Assembly (NCBI RefSeq): GCF_004116495.1
Contig: NZ_PDKC01000009.1
Coordinates: 16,027-80,026, forward strand
Reading direction: 5' to 3'
Length of the DNA stretch: 64,000 nt
Origin: Arcobacter sp. CECT 8985
GTDB taxonomy: Bacteria > Campylobacterota > Campylobacteria > Campylobacterales > Arcobacteraceae
Positions 18,568-28,019 of the stretch are shown here, piece after piece (positions within the stretch are counted from its first letter, which is position 1; each line of letters starts with the position of its first letter). The notes beneath the pieces are model-generated. The model was not told where the DNA came from, did no database searches, and saw only the letters and a list, made by a program, of their open reading frames with translations. The translations under genes were made by a program, and so were the position numbers.

Positions 18568-19159
18568 ATAAGTGCTCCGTTATTGCATTTTGAAGATCAA
18601 TCATTCCTCTTTTTTTCAAATTAGAAATAAAAATACCATCAGGATAATCTCTTTTCAATTTTGACAAATCATTTTGTTTTAATTTATCAGTTTTTGTAAA
18701 AGCATTAATGATGATTTGATCGCCTCTTTTTATTGTTTTTAAAAACTCATCAACATTTTTATCTATTTCTAGATTTGGATGCCTTGAATCAATTAGATGT
18801 ACAAATACTTGAAGACAAGGTCTCTCTTCTAAATATCCAGTCAAATTTTTATTCCAATCTCTTTTTAATCCTTTAGAGACTTTTGCATATCCAAAACCTG
18901 GTAAATCTACAAATCTTGCAAAAAGATAAGGTAACTGTTCATTTTCTGTTTTAAATTTTATATCAAAATAGTTTATCAACTGCGTTTTACCTGGAGTAGA
19001 AGAGGATTTAGCTAATCCTTTTCTATTTGTCAAAGTATTTAATAATGAAGATTTTCCTACATTACTTCTACCTAAAAAAGCAATCTCAGCTGTATCTGGA
19101 CTAGGAGAATCAACAATACTTTGGGCAGAAGTTAAAAATGTCGCTTCTACAATTTTCAT
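18548..19159 (-). CDS. engB: ribosome-biogenesis GTPase EngB (YihA/YsxC)
   Basis: This 203-residue TRAFAC GTPase has G1 GRSNVGKSSLLN near 31, G2 SSTPGKTQLINYF, G3 DLPGFGYAK near 90, G4 TKTDKL near 156 and G5 ISNLKKRG. EngB assists assembly of the 50S subunit and is essential in many bacteria. Its ATG overlaps the lptA stop as TAATG, placing it in the envelope-biogenesis operon. Confidence 0.95.
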   Translation of the reverse strand: MKIVEATFLTSAQSIVDSPSPDTAEIAFLGRSNVGKSSLLNTLTNRKGLAKSSSTPGKTQLINYFDIKFKTENEQLPYLFARFVDLPGFGYAKVSKGLKRDWNKNLTGYLEERPCLQVFVHLIDSRHPNLEIDKNVDEFLKTIKRGDQIIINAFTKTDKLKQNDLSKLKRDYPDGIFISNLKKRGMIDLQNAITEHLFGNQIF

Positions 19160-19668
19160 TATTTATTGGCCTTTTTATCTTTTGAAGTTTTATTATCATC
19201 TAGATTAATAATAAATCTAACTGGCTCATTTTTTGTTCCATTTACTCTTGCTTGACCAGTTTTTTGATCAATAAAGATTTTCTCTCCATAAATTTTTCTA
19301 TCTTCAACTCTTTCTTTTATAAAACCATTACCAATAATAACATATCTATCTTCTTGAGGATAGTAAATTACTTTATTTCCTTTTCCTTCATACTCTTTTT
19401 TATTTTGAGAAATAATAGTAAAAGAAACATTTCCTATTGCTACATATTTTAATGGTACTCTTTTTTTATTTGCACTTTTTTTAGACATATAAACTTCTAA
19501 TTTATCTGAATCTAATTTATCTTGTTGCTTTCTTAATTTTACATCCCCTGTAAAAATAGATATACCTTTACTATCATTACCCTCAAACTTCTTAGCATCA
19601 ATTATTAGTTTATTACTTGCCATTAGTATAGATGTAGTAAAGAACAGTAATATAAATAAATTTCTCAT
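19159..19668 (-). CDS. lptA: LPS transport periplasmic bridge protein LptA
   Basis: This 169-residue protein has a signal peptide (first 17 residues) and an OstA-type beta-jellyroll. KKFEGNDSKGISIFTGDVKLRKQQDKLDSDKLEV is the typical opening, and GNGFIKERVEDRKIYGEKIF repeats the pattern. LptA polymerises between LptC in the inner membrane and LptD in the outer membrane. It lies 8 bases after lptC and directly before engB. Confidence 0.88.
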   Translation of the reverse strand: MRNLFILLFFTTSILMASNKLIIDAKKFEGNDSKGISIFTGDVKLRKQQDKLDSDKLEVYMSKKSANKKRVPLKYVAIGNVSFTIISQNKKEYEGKGNKVIYYPQEDRYVIIGNGFIKERVEDRKIYGEKIFIDQKTGQARVNGTKNEPVRFIINLDDNKTSKDKKANK

Positions 19669-19676
19669 TTTTTTCC

Positions 19677-20204
19677 TTATTTTGTAGTTTCAATTTCAAA
19701 GTGTGAATTTCTAGATTTCATTATATTTTTTTGTAAATCTAAATATAAATTTTTACCTTTAGTATAATTATTATAATATTTTCCATTAAAAGCTACCTTA
19801 TTTGTAGCTATTTGTGTTTTATCATTATAATATAACTCTTCAGTATTTAAAGTGATAAAATCATTTCTTCTAAATTTAACATCACCAATAAATGTATAAT
19901 CATCAACTTTTTTTATTATTACATTTGCACTAATAAAATCTGTTGCATTTTTAACTTTTTTATCTTTTGCTTTTAATATAAAGTTTCCTTTATACATAAT
20001 ATCATGAGTTTTAAATCTTGAAGCTTTTTTTGCTGTTACAATTTTAGTTGTTGTCTCTTGATTTAAAGTATACATTGTAGAATCATTAAATGTAACTAAA
20101 GGAATATCCTTTTTTTTATCTATTTCATTATTTAAATGAACAGGGATAAAATAAATTGTTAAAGAGATTAGAAAAAGTGCATAAATAAAAAATTTTACAA
20201 CCAT
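19677..20204 (-). CDS. lptC: LPS export protein LptC
   Basis: This 175-residue protein has one N-terminal membrane helix at about 3-20 (FFIYALFLISLTIYFIPV) and a periplasmic OstA-like beta-fold. The fold includes ADFISANVIIKKVDDYTFIGDVKFRRNDFITLNTEELYYNDKTQIATNK, similar in style to LptA. Size, topology and the kdsC-lptC-lptA order identify it. It overlaps kdsC by 10 bases. Confidence 0.85.
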   Translation of the reverse strand: MVVKFFIYALFLISLTIYFIPVHLNNEIDKKKDIPLVTFNDSTMYTLNQETTTKIVTAKKASRFKTHDIMYKGNFILKAKDKKVKNATDFISANVIIKKVDDYTFIGDVKFRRNDFITLNTEELYYNDKTQIATNKVAFNGKYYNNYTKGKNLYLDLQKNIMKSRNSHFEIETTK

Positions 20205-20692
20205 GCTTTTAAAAACTCCTCTTCAATTTTATCTTTTTTTACAATATATTCAATCATCTCTCGAACCGCACCTTCTCCACCTTTTTTTTGACAAATAACA
20301 TCAACAAAATCTTTTAAATAATTTGTACCATTTGCTGGTGTAAAAGATAATTGTGATTTTTTCAACATTTTATAATCATTTAAATCATCACCAATTGAAG
20401 CAACTTGATTCCAAGTTAATCCCTCTTTTTTTAATATATTTTCTAAAATTTCATCTTTATTATGAACTTTTTGATATAGATGAGTAATTTTTAAATCATC
20501 AGCTCTTTTTTCAACAATCTTAGATGTTCTTCCCGTAATAATAGCAGCTTTTTTTCCCAACTTTTTAGTCCAAGTTGCAATGGCCAAACCATCTGATACA
20601 TCAAATGATTTAAGCTCATCTCCATTATTTGTATAAGTTATTTTTCCATCTGTTAATGTTCCATCCACATCAAGAACAATAAGTTCAATCAT
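20195..20692 (-). CDS. kdsC: 3-deoxy-D-manno-octulosonate 8-phosphate phosphatase KdsC
   Basis: This 165-residue HAD phosphatase has no cap domain. Motif I is DVDGTLTDGKI at residue 8, motif II IITGRTS near 53, and motif III IGDDLNDYKML near 103. It makes free KDO for lipopolysaccharide. The next genes are lptC and lptA, the conserved order. Its ATG overlaps the hisB stop as ATGA. Confidence 0.93.
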   Translation of the reverse strand: MIELIVLDVDGTLTDGKITYTNNGDELKSFDVSDGLAIATWTKKLGKKAAIITGRTSKIVEKRADDLKITHLYQKVHNKDEILENILKKEGLTWNQVASIGDDLNDYKMLKKSQLSFTPANGTNYLKDFVDVICQKKGGEGAVREMIEYIVKKDKIEEEFLKAWL

Positions 20693-21261
20693 AAAATACC
20701 TTTTGTACTAGGAATACCTAATTTTTCATTTTTAGCCATTGCTCTTCTTAATGCAACTGCTACTGATTTAAAAGCAGCTTCTAAAATATGATGTTTATTT
20801 TTCCCTCTTTCATAAATTATATGACAAGTTAAACCTGCATTCATTACAAAAGCATTGAAAAACTCTTCTGCTAATTCAACATCAAATTGCCCTACTTTTT
20901 CATTTATATCTATTTCATAAACTAAAAATGGTCTATTACTTAAATCTAATGCACAAGTAACAGCAGCTTCATCCATAACTACAGTTGCATTTCCATATCT
21001 TTCAACTGCTTGAATAGGGAAAATCGACTCTTTTAAAGCTTTACCAAGAACAATACCACAATCTTCTACACTATGATGAAAATCAATATGTAAATCACCT
21101 TTACAAGATAACTCTATATCTATTCCACTATGCTTTGATAATGCTTCTAACATATGGTCAAAAAAACCAATTCCAGTATTTATTTTGCTACTACCAGAAC
21201 CATTAATATCAAGTTTACATCTAATATCAGTCTCTTTTGTTTTTCTATTTACTTCAACCAC
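20689..21261 (-). CDS. hisB: imidazoleglycerol-phosphate dehydratase HisB
   Basis: This 190-residue single-domain enzyme catalyses the sixth step of histidine synthesis. Both manganese-binding duplicated motifs are present: DFHHSVEDCGI near 64 and KNKHHILEAAFKS near 164. The bifunctional phosphatase half of enterobacterial HisB is absent, as usual here. The start is GTG. It sits alone among envelope genes, away from other his genes. Confidence 0.95.
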   Translation of the reverse strand: MVEVNRKTKETDIRCKLDINGSGSSKINTGIGFFDHMLEALSKHSGIDIELSCKGDLHIDFHHSVEDCGIVLGKALKESIFPIQAVERYGNATVVMDEAAVTCALDLSNRPFLVYEIDINEKVGQFDVELAEEFFNAFVMNAGLTCHIIYERGKNKHHILEAAFKSVAVALRRAMAKNEKLGIPSTKGIL

Positions 21262-21272
21262 TGTTTTTTCCT

Positions 21273-22100
21273 TTAATGTGCAATAATCATTGCACCTTTG
21301 ATTCCTAATTTTTGTTTAAAGTCATTTGCTTCAGCTTCACTTCTAAAACCACTTACCCAAACTCTATTTATTGGTTTATTATCAAAGAATCCTTTTTTAA
21401 TAATAACATTATAGTTATTTCCAATAATATTTTCAAATTTTCTTTGAGTTATTTTAGCACCTTCATATCTTCTAAATGCACCAACTTGAACATAATATCT
21501 GCCAACAGACATAACCTCTTTTTTCTCAGATTCTGATTTTGCAATTTTACCATGAAATCCAAGAACTGTAAGTTTAACTTTTGCTGTTCCTCTTTTGACC
21601 ATGTCAATAGCTCTTGCAGCTTTATTAGATAGATCAATTATTCTTCCACTTACAAATGGTCCTCTATCATTAATTCTAACTACAACTGAACGATTATTCT
21701 CTAAATTATCTACTCTTACCATTGTATTCATTGGCAATGTCTTATGTGCAGCTGTCATTGCATACATATTGTAAATTTCGCCATTTGAAGTTTTTCTTGC
21801 GTGAAAATTTGGTCCATACCAAGAGGCTATTCCTCTTTGAGTATCATTAACTTTTGCAACAGTAGGATAATACCATTTACCAGCAATTTCATATGGACGC
21901 ATTGTTGCTCTGTGCATAGCTTTTGAATTTCTCATTTTTTGTTTAGGTATTTTTTTATACCCAGATGAATAACTTCCCGAAGATCCACCATAATATCCAC
22001 CATTAGAATATGAGGAAAAACATCCAGTAAACAAAAGTGTAGCACTTACACAAATAGAACTACTAATAAAGAAATTATTTAAACTATTTTTTGATAACAA
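21273..22100 (-). CDS. rlpA: RlpA-family septal lipoprotein (lytic transglycosylase)
   Basis: About 275 residues. The lipoprotein signal ends in the lipobox LFTGC, so it should be lipidated and held in the outer membrane. The double-psi beta-barrel RlpA domain at about 85-185 contains [19 protein letters not shown] and [28 protein letters not shown] domain fills the last 75 residues ([15 protein letters not shown], then [15 protein letters not shown]). The protein binds denuded septal glycan. I chose the TTG with a GGAG six bases upstream. A TTG four codons earlier would start inside that motif. It overlaps mltD. Confidence 0.88.
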   Translation of the reverse strand: MLSKNSLNNFFISSSICVSATLLFTGCFSSYSNGGYYGGSSGSYSSGYKKIPKQKMRNSKAMHRATMRPYEIAGKWYYPTVAKVNDTQRGIASWYGPNFHARKTSNGEIYNMYAMTAAHKTLPMNTMVRVDNLENNRSVVVRINDRGPFVSGRIIDLSNKAARAIDMVKRGTAKVKLTVLGFHGKIAKSESEKKEVMSVGRYYVQVGAFRRYEGAKITQRKFENIIGNNYNVIIKKGFFDNKPINRVWVSGFRSEAEANDFKQKLGIKGAMIIAH

Positions 22101-23499
22101 TTTTATCTCCAATATTTATAAAATTAGATTCCAATTTATTGTCTGCTATAAGTTTTTTTAACGTAATCTTATATTTTTTAGCAATTGAATATAATGTATC
22201 ACCATTTCTAACTTTATAAATAAGTTTTCTTCTTAAAACTTTTTTGTTTTTAGAAAGTTTTAAATTAACTGATGATTTACTAGTTGTAGTAATTGGAATA
22301 ATTAACTTTTGTTTTAAAGACAAAAGATTTGAATGCAACTTATTAAAATCTTTTATAATCTTATATGAAACATTATATTTATGACCAATTCTAAGTAAAG
22401 AATCACCTCTTTTCACAACATAAACTAAATATCTACTATCTTTAATCAAATCCTTATTTGCTTGATATCTAGCAAGTCTACTGTAAGGGATATAAATATC
22501 ATAATGTTTTGCATAAGGAGGAACAATTTGAAGTTTTAAATGTTTATTTAAATTTTTTAATTCATTATAATTAAGTCCCACAGCATTTGCAATAGATTTT
22601 AAATGTAAACCACCCTTTACACTAATTGTAGCAACTGATGAAGTAGCTCCAATATTTAAAAGATGTGCATTATTATGCTCAGTAATAAAACTTTGATTAT
22701 TCATCATACCAAGTGCAATAATCTTTCTTATATACATTCTACTTTCATTTGGAATATATTGTCTTCTAACTTTATTTTGAACTTCTAACATCTCATCAAT
22801 ATCTAAAGAAATACCCCATTTTTTAACTTGATTATAAACTCTTCTTAGTTTATAAAATGGCTCTTTTCCTCGTTGATATGCATAAATTATTTGTCTATAT
22901 TCTTGAATTATTTTACTATGTTTCTTTTTTGGATGTTCTTGAATATACTTATCAATTGTAGCTCTTGTAATACCTTCAATTACTCTACCCTCACCACAAT
23001 TATATGCAAGTGCTGCTAAGTACCACTTACCAAATCTTTTATGTAAATGTTTTAAATATGTTGCAGCTGCTTTAGTGGATTTAACTAAATCCATTCTTTC
23101 ATCAACATACAAATTTATATCTAAATCATAATGTTTCCCCGTTCCATACATAAATTGCCAAATTCCCATAGCTTTTACATTTGATTTTGCATCAATTGTA
23201 AAATCCGATTCTGCCATTGCCATATATAAAAATACTGAGGGAACTTTTTCATCTCTTAATATCTTTTTTATTTTAGGAACAAACAGTGAAGCATCACTCA
23301 ACTTCTGTACATAGTGCTTCTGGTTATGCTTTCTTAATAAATTTTCATATGTTTTTTGAAGTTTATAATCAGTAATAAAAGAAGATTTAATATCTAAATC
23401 TTCTAATATTTGTAAATCTCTTTGATTGTAATTAGCACCAATTAATGATGCAAATGTATAATTAACTAATATAAATAAAAATAAGCCTAATCTTAACAA
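22084..23499 (-). CDS. mltD: membrane-bound lytic transglycosylase with LysM repeats (MltD-like)
   Basis: The 471-residue protein has a signal peptide (to about residue 17). An SLT domain at about 85-210 has the catalytic glutamate in MAMAESDF and downstream [16 protein letters not shown] and [12 protein letters not shown] segments. Two LysM domains lie at the C-terminus, [16 protein letters not shown] near 375 and [16 protein letters not shown] near 430. It cleaves glycan strands in the periplasm. The TTG start is preceded by AGGA. The next gene, rlpA, overlaps it, so two wall-cleaving enzymes are made together. Confidence 0.9.
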   Translation of the reverse strand: MLRLGLFLFILVNYTFASLIGANYNQRDLQILEDLDIKSSFITDYKLQKTYENLLRKHNQKHYVQKLSDASLFVPKIKKILRDEKVPSVFLYMAMAESDFTIDAKSNVKAMGIWQFMYGTGKHYDLDINLYVDERMDLVKSTKAAATYLKHLHKRFGKWYLAALAYNCGEGRVIEGITRATIDKYIQEHPKKKHSKIIQEYRQIIYAYQRGKEPFYKLRRVYNQVKKWGISLDIDEMLEVQNKVRRQYIPNESRMYIRKIIALGMMNNQSFITEHNNAHLLNIGATSSVATISVKGGLHLKSIANAVGLNYNELKNLNKHLKLQIVPPYAKHYDIYIPYSRLARYQANKDLIKDSRYLVYVVKRGDSLLRIGHKYNVSYKIIKDFNKLHSNLLSLKQKLIIPITTTSKSSVNLKLSKNKKVLRRKLIYKVRNGDTLYSIAKKYKITLKKLIADNKLESNFINIGDKIVIKK

Positions 23500-23535
23500 A
23501 TAATTTCCTAATTCATAAAATAACGCTTATTTTAT

Positions 23536-24324
23536 CTAATTTATATTAGAGAACTCCTTAAATAAGGTTTTAGCATTTTTTGTAGTAAATTCTTCTACTT
23601 CTTCAACACTAATTTCAAGTAGTTCAGATATTTTACTTGCTACTAATGTTGTATAAAAAGGTTCATTTCTTTTACCTCTATGAGGATGAGGAGTAAGATA
23701 TGGTCCATCTGTTTCTATAATAATTTTTTCTTTTGGGATTTTAGGAAAAACTTGTATTAACTTTCTTGCATTTTTGAAAGTCAACACTCCTCCAATTCCA
23801 AAGTAAAAATTGTGTTTTGCAAGAGTTAATAGTTGTTCATCTGCATTAAAACAGTGTAAAACACCACCAACATCACCTGCATTATAATCTAACAATATCT
23901 TTTTTGAATCATTAGAAGCATTTCTTACATGCACAATTAAAGGTTTTTTCACCTCTTTTGCAAATTCAATTTGTTTAATAAATATATCTTTTTGAATTGC
24001 AAGTTCTTCTTCTTTTTCTTTTTCATCTTCTGGTAATCTAAAATAATCTAATCCACATTCACCTATTGCGATACATTTTGGGTGAGTTACATACTTTTTC
24101 ATAATTTCAATATCATATGCTCTTGCATCATAAGGATGAACACCAACTGCAAAATATACTTCATCATACTTTTCAGCTAATTTTACAGCTCTTGGTAAAT
24201 CTTTAGGATCTGCACCAGGTATTAAAAAACCTTTTACATTTGAATCTAAAGCTTTTTTTATTACAGCATCAATATCTTCGTAATATTGTTCATTATCTAG
24301 ATGACAGTGTGTATCAATAATTAT
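23536..24324 (-). CDS. tatD: TatD-family deoxyribonuclease, non-ATG start
   Basis: About 262 residues. The metal-site motifs of TatD hydrolases are complete: IIDTHCHLD at the start, VGVHPYDA near 60, GECGLDYF near 87, VHVRNA near 130, VLHCFNADEQ near 155 and IETDGPYLTPHPHRGKRNEP near 200. The open frame upstream of the first motif contains no ATG, GTG or TTG before a stop. I place the start at ATA, which gives M-I-I-D-T-H and overlaps the upstream stop as ATAA, 8 bases after AAAAAAGG. An ATT or ATC start is also possible. An ATG-only reading would begin at 24102 and lose the metal-binding HxH. Confidence 0.88.
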   Translation of the reverse strand: MIIDTHCHLDNEQYYEDIDAVIKKALDSNVKGFLIPGADPKDLPRAVKLAEKYDEVYFAVGVHPYDARAYDIEIMKKYVTHPKCIAIGECGLDYFRLPEDEKEKEEELAIQKDIFIKQIEFAKEVKKPLIVHVRNASNDSKKILLDYNAGDVGGVLHCFNADEQLLTLAKHNFYFGIGGVLTFKNARKLIQVFPKIPKEKIIIETDGPYLTPHPHRGKRNEPFYTTLVASKISELLEISVEEVEEFTTKNAKTLFKEFSNIN

Positions 24325-24626
24325 GATAAAAACCTTTTTTCTACTAGATTTATAATTCCATTGATATCTTGAATATCCTCACCTTGAATCCAAGCATCAA
24401 TTCCAAAGTTTTTAAAAGCATCATAATCACTGTCATCATCAATTACTGCTATTGAAACAAATTTTTCTTTACAAACTTCATGTTTGTTTTCTTCAAAATC
24501 AAAAATTGAATTAATATCTAAAATAGCAATATCTGCTTTTTCAGAAACAGAACTATCAAAATGTTCTACTTTGTGTTTATTATCAATTAATGATTCATCA
24601 ATATTACAAAAAGTTACTATATTCAT
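24321..24626 (-). CDS. small receiver-like protein of unknown function
   Basis: This 101-residue soluble protein shows alternating strand and helix segments with ADIAILDINSIFDFE and VSIAVIDDDSDYDAFKNFGIDAWIQGED. The pattern recalls a shortened response-regulator receiver or similar Rossmann-like fold. A typical phosphorylation context (D followed by MPxxxG) and the lysine near the end are missing, so signalling by phosphorylation is not expected. It has a strong AAGGGGTG site. Its stop overlaps the predicted ATA start of tatD, which suggests coupling. Confidence 0.6.
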   Translation of the reverse strand: MNIVTFCNIDESLIDNKHKVEHFDSSVSEKADIAILDINSIFDFEENKHEVCKEKFVSIAVIDDDSDYDAFKNFGIDAWIQGEDIQDINGIINLVEKRFLS

Positions 24627-24683
24627 AACTACACCCCTTGTTTGTCTTATGTAAATTATTTTAGCGAATTAAAAATTAAAAAA

Positions 24684-26012
24684 CTACAAAATATATCTTG
24701 CAGTATCTTCATTTTCAACAATATCTTCAAGTTTTTCATTAACTAAAGATTCATCTATTACAATAGTTTCACCTTTTTTCTCATCTGCAGTAAAACTAAT
24801 ATCTTCAATTACTTTTTCAATTACAGTATGTAATCTTCTTGCACCAATATCTTCAGTCTTTTCATTTGCCGTTACTGAATATTTAGCAAATGCTTTAATT
24901 GCTTCATCTTTAAACTCTAAAGTGACACCTTCTACTTCCAATAATGCTTTATATTGTCTTAGAAGTGAATTTTTAGTATTTGTAAGAATTTTATATAATG
25001 CCTCTTCATCTAAAGAATCTAACTCAACTCTTAAAGGGAATCTTCCTTGTAATTCAGGAAGTAAATCACTTGGTTTACTAACATGAAATGCACCAGCAGC
25101 AATAAATAAAATATGGTCTGTTTTTACTTGACCAAATTTTGTTTGAACACTACTTCCTTCAACTATTGGAAGTAAATCTCTTTGAACACCCTCTTTTGAA
25201 GGATCTTGATTTTGTGTTTTAGAACCTGTTGCAATTTTATCAATTTCATCAAGAAAAATAATTCCACCATTTTCAGTTCTTTTTATAGCTTCAATTTTTA
25301 TAGCTTCTTGATCTAATAATTTTTCACTTGCAACATCTTTTAATAAAATTTTTGCATCTTTAATTGACACTTCTTTTTTTACTTTTTCTTTGTTTAATCC
25401 ACCAAGCATTTTAGATAAACTTTCTTGCATTGAAGTCATATCCATTGGCATTGAAGAATCAATAATTTCAACGTGTGTTTTTTTAGGAAGTTCAATTTCA
25501 ATTTTTTTATCATCTAATTGTCCACTTAAAAGTTTATCTTCCATTTTATTATATGTTTTAATAAATGACTCTTTTGCACTCTCACTTGCACTTTCTGGAA
25601 GTGGTGGAACAAGTTTTTCAATTATTTGTTTATTTACTTCTTCATCAATTTTATCAACTATTTTTTCTTCAAACTCTTTAGTTACAAGATTTATTGATTC
25701 ATAAACCAAATCTCTAATCATTGATTCTACATCTCTACCAACAAAACCAACTTCTGTATATTTACTAGCTTCAACTTTTACAAAAGGAAGTCCCATCATT
25801 TTTGCAAGTCTTCTAGCAATTTCTGTTTTACCAACACCAGTACTACCAATCATCAAAATATTTTTTGGCATAATCTCTTCTTGTAAAACTGGTTCTACTT
25901 GCATTCTTCTAAATCTATTTCGAAGTGCTAATGCAATTGTCTTTTTAGCATCATCTTGACCGATAATATAATCGTCTAAATATTTAACAATTTGTTTAGG
26001 AGTTAAATCCAT
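24684..26012 (-). CDS. hslU: HslU, ATPase subunit of the HslUV protease
   Basis: This 442-residue AAA+ unfoldase has Walker A GSTGVGKTEIARRLAK near 57, the pore motif KYTEVGFVGRDVES (GYVG-like loop) and a charged I-domain insertion at about 110-240. Walker B is GGIIFLDEIDKIA near 250, the sensor region LLPELQGRFPLRVEL, and the C-terminal tail DTARYIL inserts into HslV. It starts directly after hslV and should form the HslUV complex degrading damaged proteins. Confidence 0.97.
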   Translation of the reverse strand: MDLTPKQIVKYLDDYIIGQDDAKKTIALALRNRFRRMQVEPVLQEEIMPKNILMIGSTGVGKTEIARRLAKMMGLPFVKVEASKYTEVGFVGRDVESMIRDLVYESINLVTKEFEEKIVDKIDEEVNKQIIEKLVPPLPESASESAKESFIKTYNKMEDKLLSGQLDDKKIEIELPKKTHVEIIDSSMPMDMTSMQESLSKMLGGLNKEKVKKEVSIKDAKILLKDVASEKLLDQEAIKIEAIKRTENGGIIFLDEIDKIATGSKTQNQDPSKEGVQRDLLPIVEGSSVQTKFGQVKTDHILFIAAGAFHVSKPSDLLPELQGRFPLRVELDSLDEEALYKILTNTKNSLLRQYKALLEVEGVTLEFKDEAIKAFAKYSVTANEKTEDIGARRLHTVIEKVIEDISFTADEKKGETIVIDESLVNEKLEDIVENEDTARYIL

Positions 26013-26013
26013 A

Positions 26014-26550
26014 TTAGTCCTCTATTTTTAAAATTTTTATATTTTGATTTGTATATATACATAAGTCACCTGCAATCATTAATGACTCTTTTACTAAATC
26101 TTCTGCTTGCAAATCAGAGTGTTTTGCAAGTGCACGAGCTGCAGATATTGCAAAATTTCCGCCACTTCCTATTGAAGCGATTTGTCCATCTTCTGGTTCA
26201 ACAACATCACCATTTCCACTTAATATAAAGATATGTTTTTTATTTAAAACAATCATCATTGCTTCAAGTCTTCTTAAAACTTTATCTTTTCTCCATGCTT
26301 TAGAAAAAGCAATTACTGCTTTTAATAAATCACCTTTTGTTGTTTCAAGATGTTCTTCAAACATATCAAATAGATTAAATGCATCAGCAGTACTTCCTGC
26401 AAAGCCTGCTAAAATTTGGCCATTATATAATGTTCTAATTTTTGTTGCATTACCTTTTAATACTGAATTACCAAATGTAACCTGTCCATCTCCGCCAATT
26501 ACAGCTTCTTTCTCACTTTTATATGCAAGTATTGTAGTAGCTTCAAACAT
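26014..26550 (-). CDS. hslV: HslV, peptidase subunit of the HslUV protease
   Basis: This 178-residue proteasome-beta-like threonine peptidase begins [11 protein letters not shown]. By alignment with the usual TTI start of the mature protein, Thr5 should be the nucleophile after removal of a four-residue leader. [24 protein letters not shown] and [15 protein letters not shown] are family signatures. Six bases separate it from rplI and one base from hslU, so the three are co-transcribed. Confidence 0.97.
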   Translation of the reverse strand: MFEATTILAYKSEKEAVIGGDGQVTFGNSVLKGNATKIRTLYNGQILAGFAGSTADAFNLFDMFEEHLETTKGDLLKAVIAFSKAWRKDKVLRRLEAMMIVLNKKHIFILSGNGDVVEPEDGQIASIGSGGNFAISAARALAKHSDLQAEDLVKESLMIAGDLCIYTNQNIKILKIED

Positions 26551-26555
26551 TCTTA

Positions 26556-27002
26556 CTACTCTCCAATAATATCAATTTTTAAATTTGCATGAACTGCATG
26601 ACCTAATTTACAATCAATTTCGTAAATTCCAGGAGCTTTAATCTTTTTATCAACAGTAATATTCTTTTTATCAATTGTTATATTAAAATCTTTTTCTAAA
26701 GCATCACTGATCTCTTTATTTGTAACAGAACCAATTAAATGTCCATTAGCACCTAGTTTATGTTTGATTGTTAATTTTGTAGCATTAAGTTTTTCTGCTA
26801 AAGTTTTTGCTTGAGCAATCTCTTCAGCTTCAATTTCTTTTTCTCTTTTTTTCTGAGCTTCATATTTTTTTAGTACATCATTAGTAGCATGTAAAGCCAG
26901 TCCTTTTCCAATTAAGAAGTTTTTACCATAACCATCTTTTACTTCTTTAACTTCACCAGCTTTACCTAAGCTTTTTACATCTTTTATTAATAATACTTTC
27001 AC
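26556..27002 (-). CDS. rplI: 50S ribosomal protein L9
   Basis: This 148-residue protein has the N-terminal rRNA-binding domain [31 protein letters not shown], a connecting helix at about 40-75, and the C-terminal domain. The start codon is GTG with GGAG seven bases upstream. A TACAAT box on the minus strand at 27034-27039 is the likely promoter of the rplI-hslV-hslU run. Confidence 0.97.
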   Translation of the reverse strand: MKVLLIKDVKSLGKAGEVKEVKDGYGKNFLIGKGLALHATNDVLKKYEAQKKREKEIEAEEIAQAKTLAEKLNATKLTIKHKLGANGHLIGSVTNKEISDALEKDFNITIDKKNITVDKKIKAPGIYEIDCKLGHAVHANLKIDIIGE

Positions 27003-27033
27003 AATAACTCCAATATTTGTTTAATTGATGATT

Positions 27034-27039
27034 ATTGTA
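27034..27039 (-). promoter_or_regulatory. -10 box of the rplI-hslVU operon
   Basis: The minus strand reads TACAAT 32 bases upstream of the GTG start of rplI. No clear -35 is seen, as is usual for Campylobacterota promoters. Confidence 0.45.
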
Positions 27040-27070
27040 CAATAATTAATTTAAAGTAAAAATAAATAAT

Positions 27071-27712
27071 TTAACTTGCTATATCAAGTGTGTTTTTTAT
27101 ATTCTCTCTTATATTTCTTTTTTTAACATAATTGTTTAATCCAATATGATTACTATAACCTAAAAGTTTTGCTATTTTTCGTACTGATAAACCAACCCCT
27201 AATAACTCTTCAATCTTTTCCCGTTGAGCATCAAATTTTGATTTTTGAATTGTGCCTTTTGGTTTTCCAAGATGAGCACCTTCTAATTTTTTTGCAGTTA
27301 ATGCTTCTTTTGTTCTTATACTCATTAACTCTTTTTCTAATTTTAAAGTCATTGAAATTACACCTAAAATCATCTGTGTTAACATATCATTGTCATCAAT
27401 TAAATCTAAGTTTTGTCTTATTACTATTATTCTTATTTTATTACTTAGCAAAAATTTAACTATCTCTAAAATTGTTTCAGTTGTTCTTCCAAATACATTT
27501 AAATCTGCAACTAAAAGAGTAGTTTTACTTTGACAACTTTTCAAAAAATCTAACATATTTTTTTCTTCATGTGGAGTATTAATTTCTATCTCAATACTTT
27601 GAAAAATCTTTATATTTTTCTTCTTTATATACTCCTGCAAAATCTTACTTTGTTGTTGGGTATACGACTCATTATTTTTATTAACTCGAATAAAACTAAA
27701 AATTTTAGACAT
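27071..27712 (-). CDS. serine recombinase homologue lacking catalytic residues
   Basis: The 213-residue protein has the resolvase/invertase fold: catalytic-like domain 1-145, long E helix, and a C-terminal Hin-type helix-turn-helix (GVGLSVRKIAKLLGYSNHIGLNNYVKKR). The usual Y-x-R-V-S motif reads FIRVNKNNE, so the nucleophilic serine is Asn11. The DRLGR motif reads NVFGR, losing the first arginine. The distal ERT-type motif is kept as SIRTKEALTAKKLEG. It is therefore probably a DNA-binding or regulatory protein and not an active recombinase. No inverted repeats or invertible segment flank it. A TATAAT box (minus, 27735-27740) and AAAGGAA precede it. Confidence 0.75.
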   Translation of the reverse strand: MSKIFSFIRVNKNNESYTQQQSKILQEYIKKKNIKIFQSIEIEINTPHEEKNMLDFLKSCQSKTTLLVADLNVFGRTTETILEIVKFLLSNKIRIIVIRQNLDLIDDNDMLTQMILGVISMTLKLEKELMSIRTKEALTAKKLEGAHLGKPKGTIQKSKFDAQREKIEELLGVGLSVRKIAKLLGYSNHIGLNNYVKKRNIRENIKNTLDIAS

Positions 27713-28019
27713 AAAGATTCCTTTTACATTAAGTATTATATTTATATTTTTATATAAACATATTGTTTAAGTTTTAATTATTATATTTATACGAAATGTT
27801 AATACAAATTTGATAAATATATTCTTAATTTTTTCTTATTAGCATCCTTTTTTTCAATATTTACTCTTTTTGTCTTATACAAGTATTTGTTATACAATTT
27901 GAAAATTGAAAATAAGTACACTTTAAAAGCTCTTTTGATTTGTTTTTATTTGATTTGCTATAAAGCATTTTTTGGCTAATATTTATTTTGTTTATTTAAA
28001 CCTTGTTAAAGGATTTGTA
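27713..28019. other. intergenic region between the recombinase homologue and ubiX
   Basis: About 300 AT-rich bases between divergent genes. It holds the recombinase promoter (TATAAT, minus strand, 27735-27740) and a likely ubiX extended -10 (TGCTATAAA, 27956-27964). A GTTATACAATTTGAAAATTG stretch near 27890 shows weak dyad character. No RNA gene or long repeat is visible. Confidence 0.5.

Noticed and set aside
27071..27712. active DNA invertase with an invertible segment
   Set aside because: The catalytic serine and one catalytic arginine are missing and no flanking inverted sites are seen.
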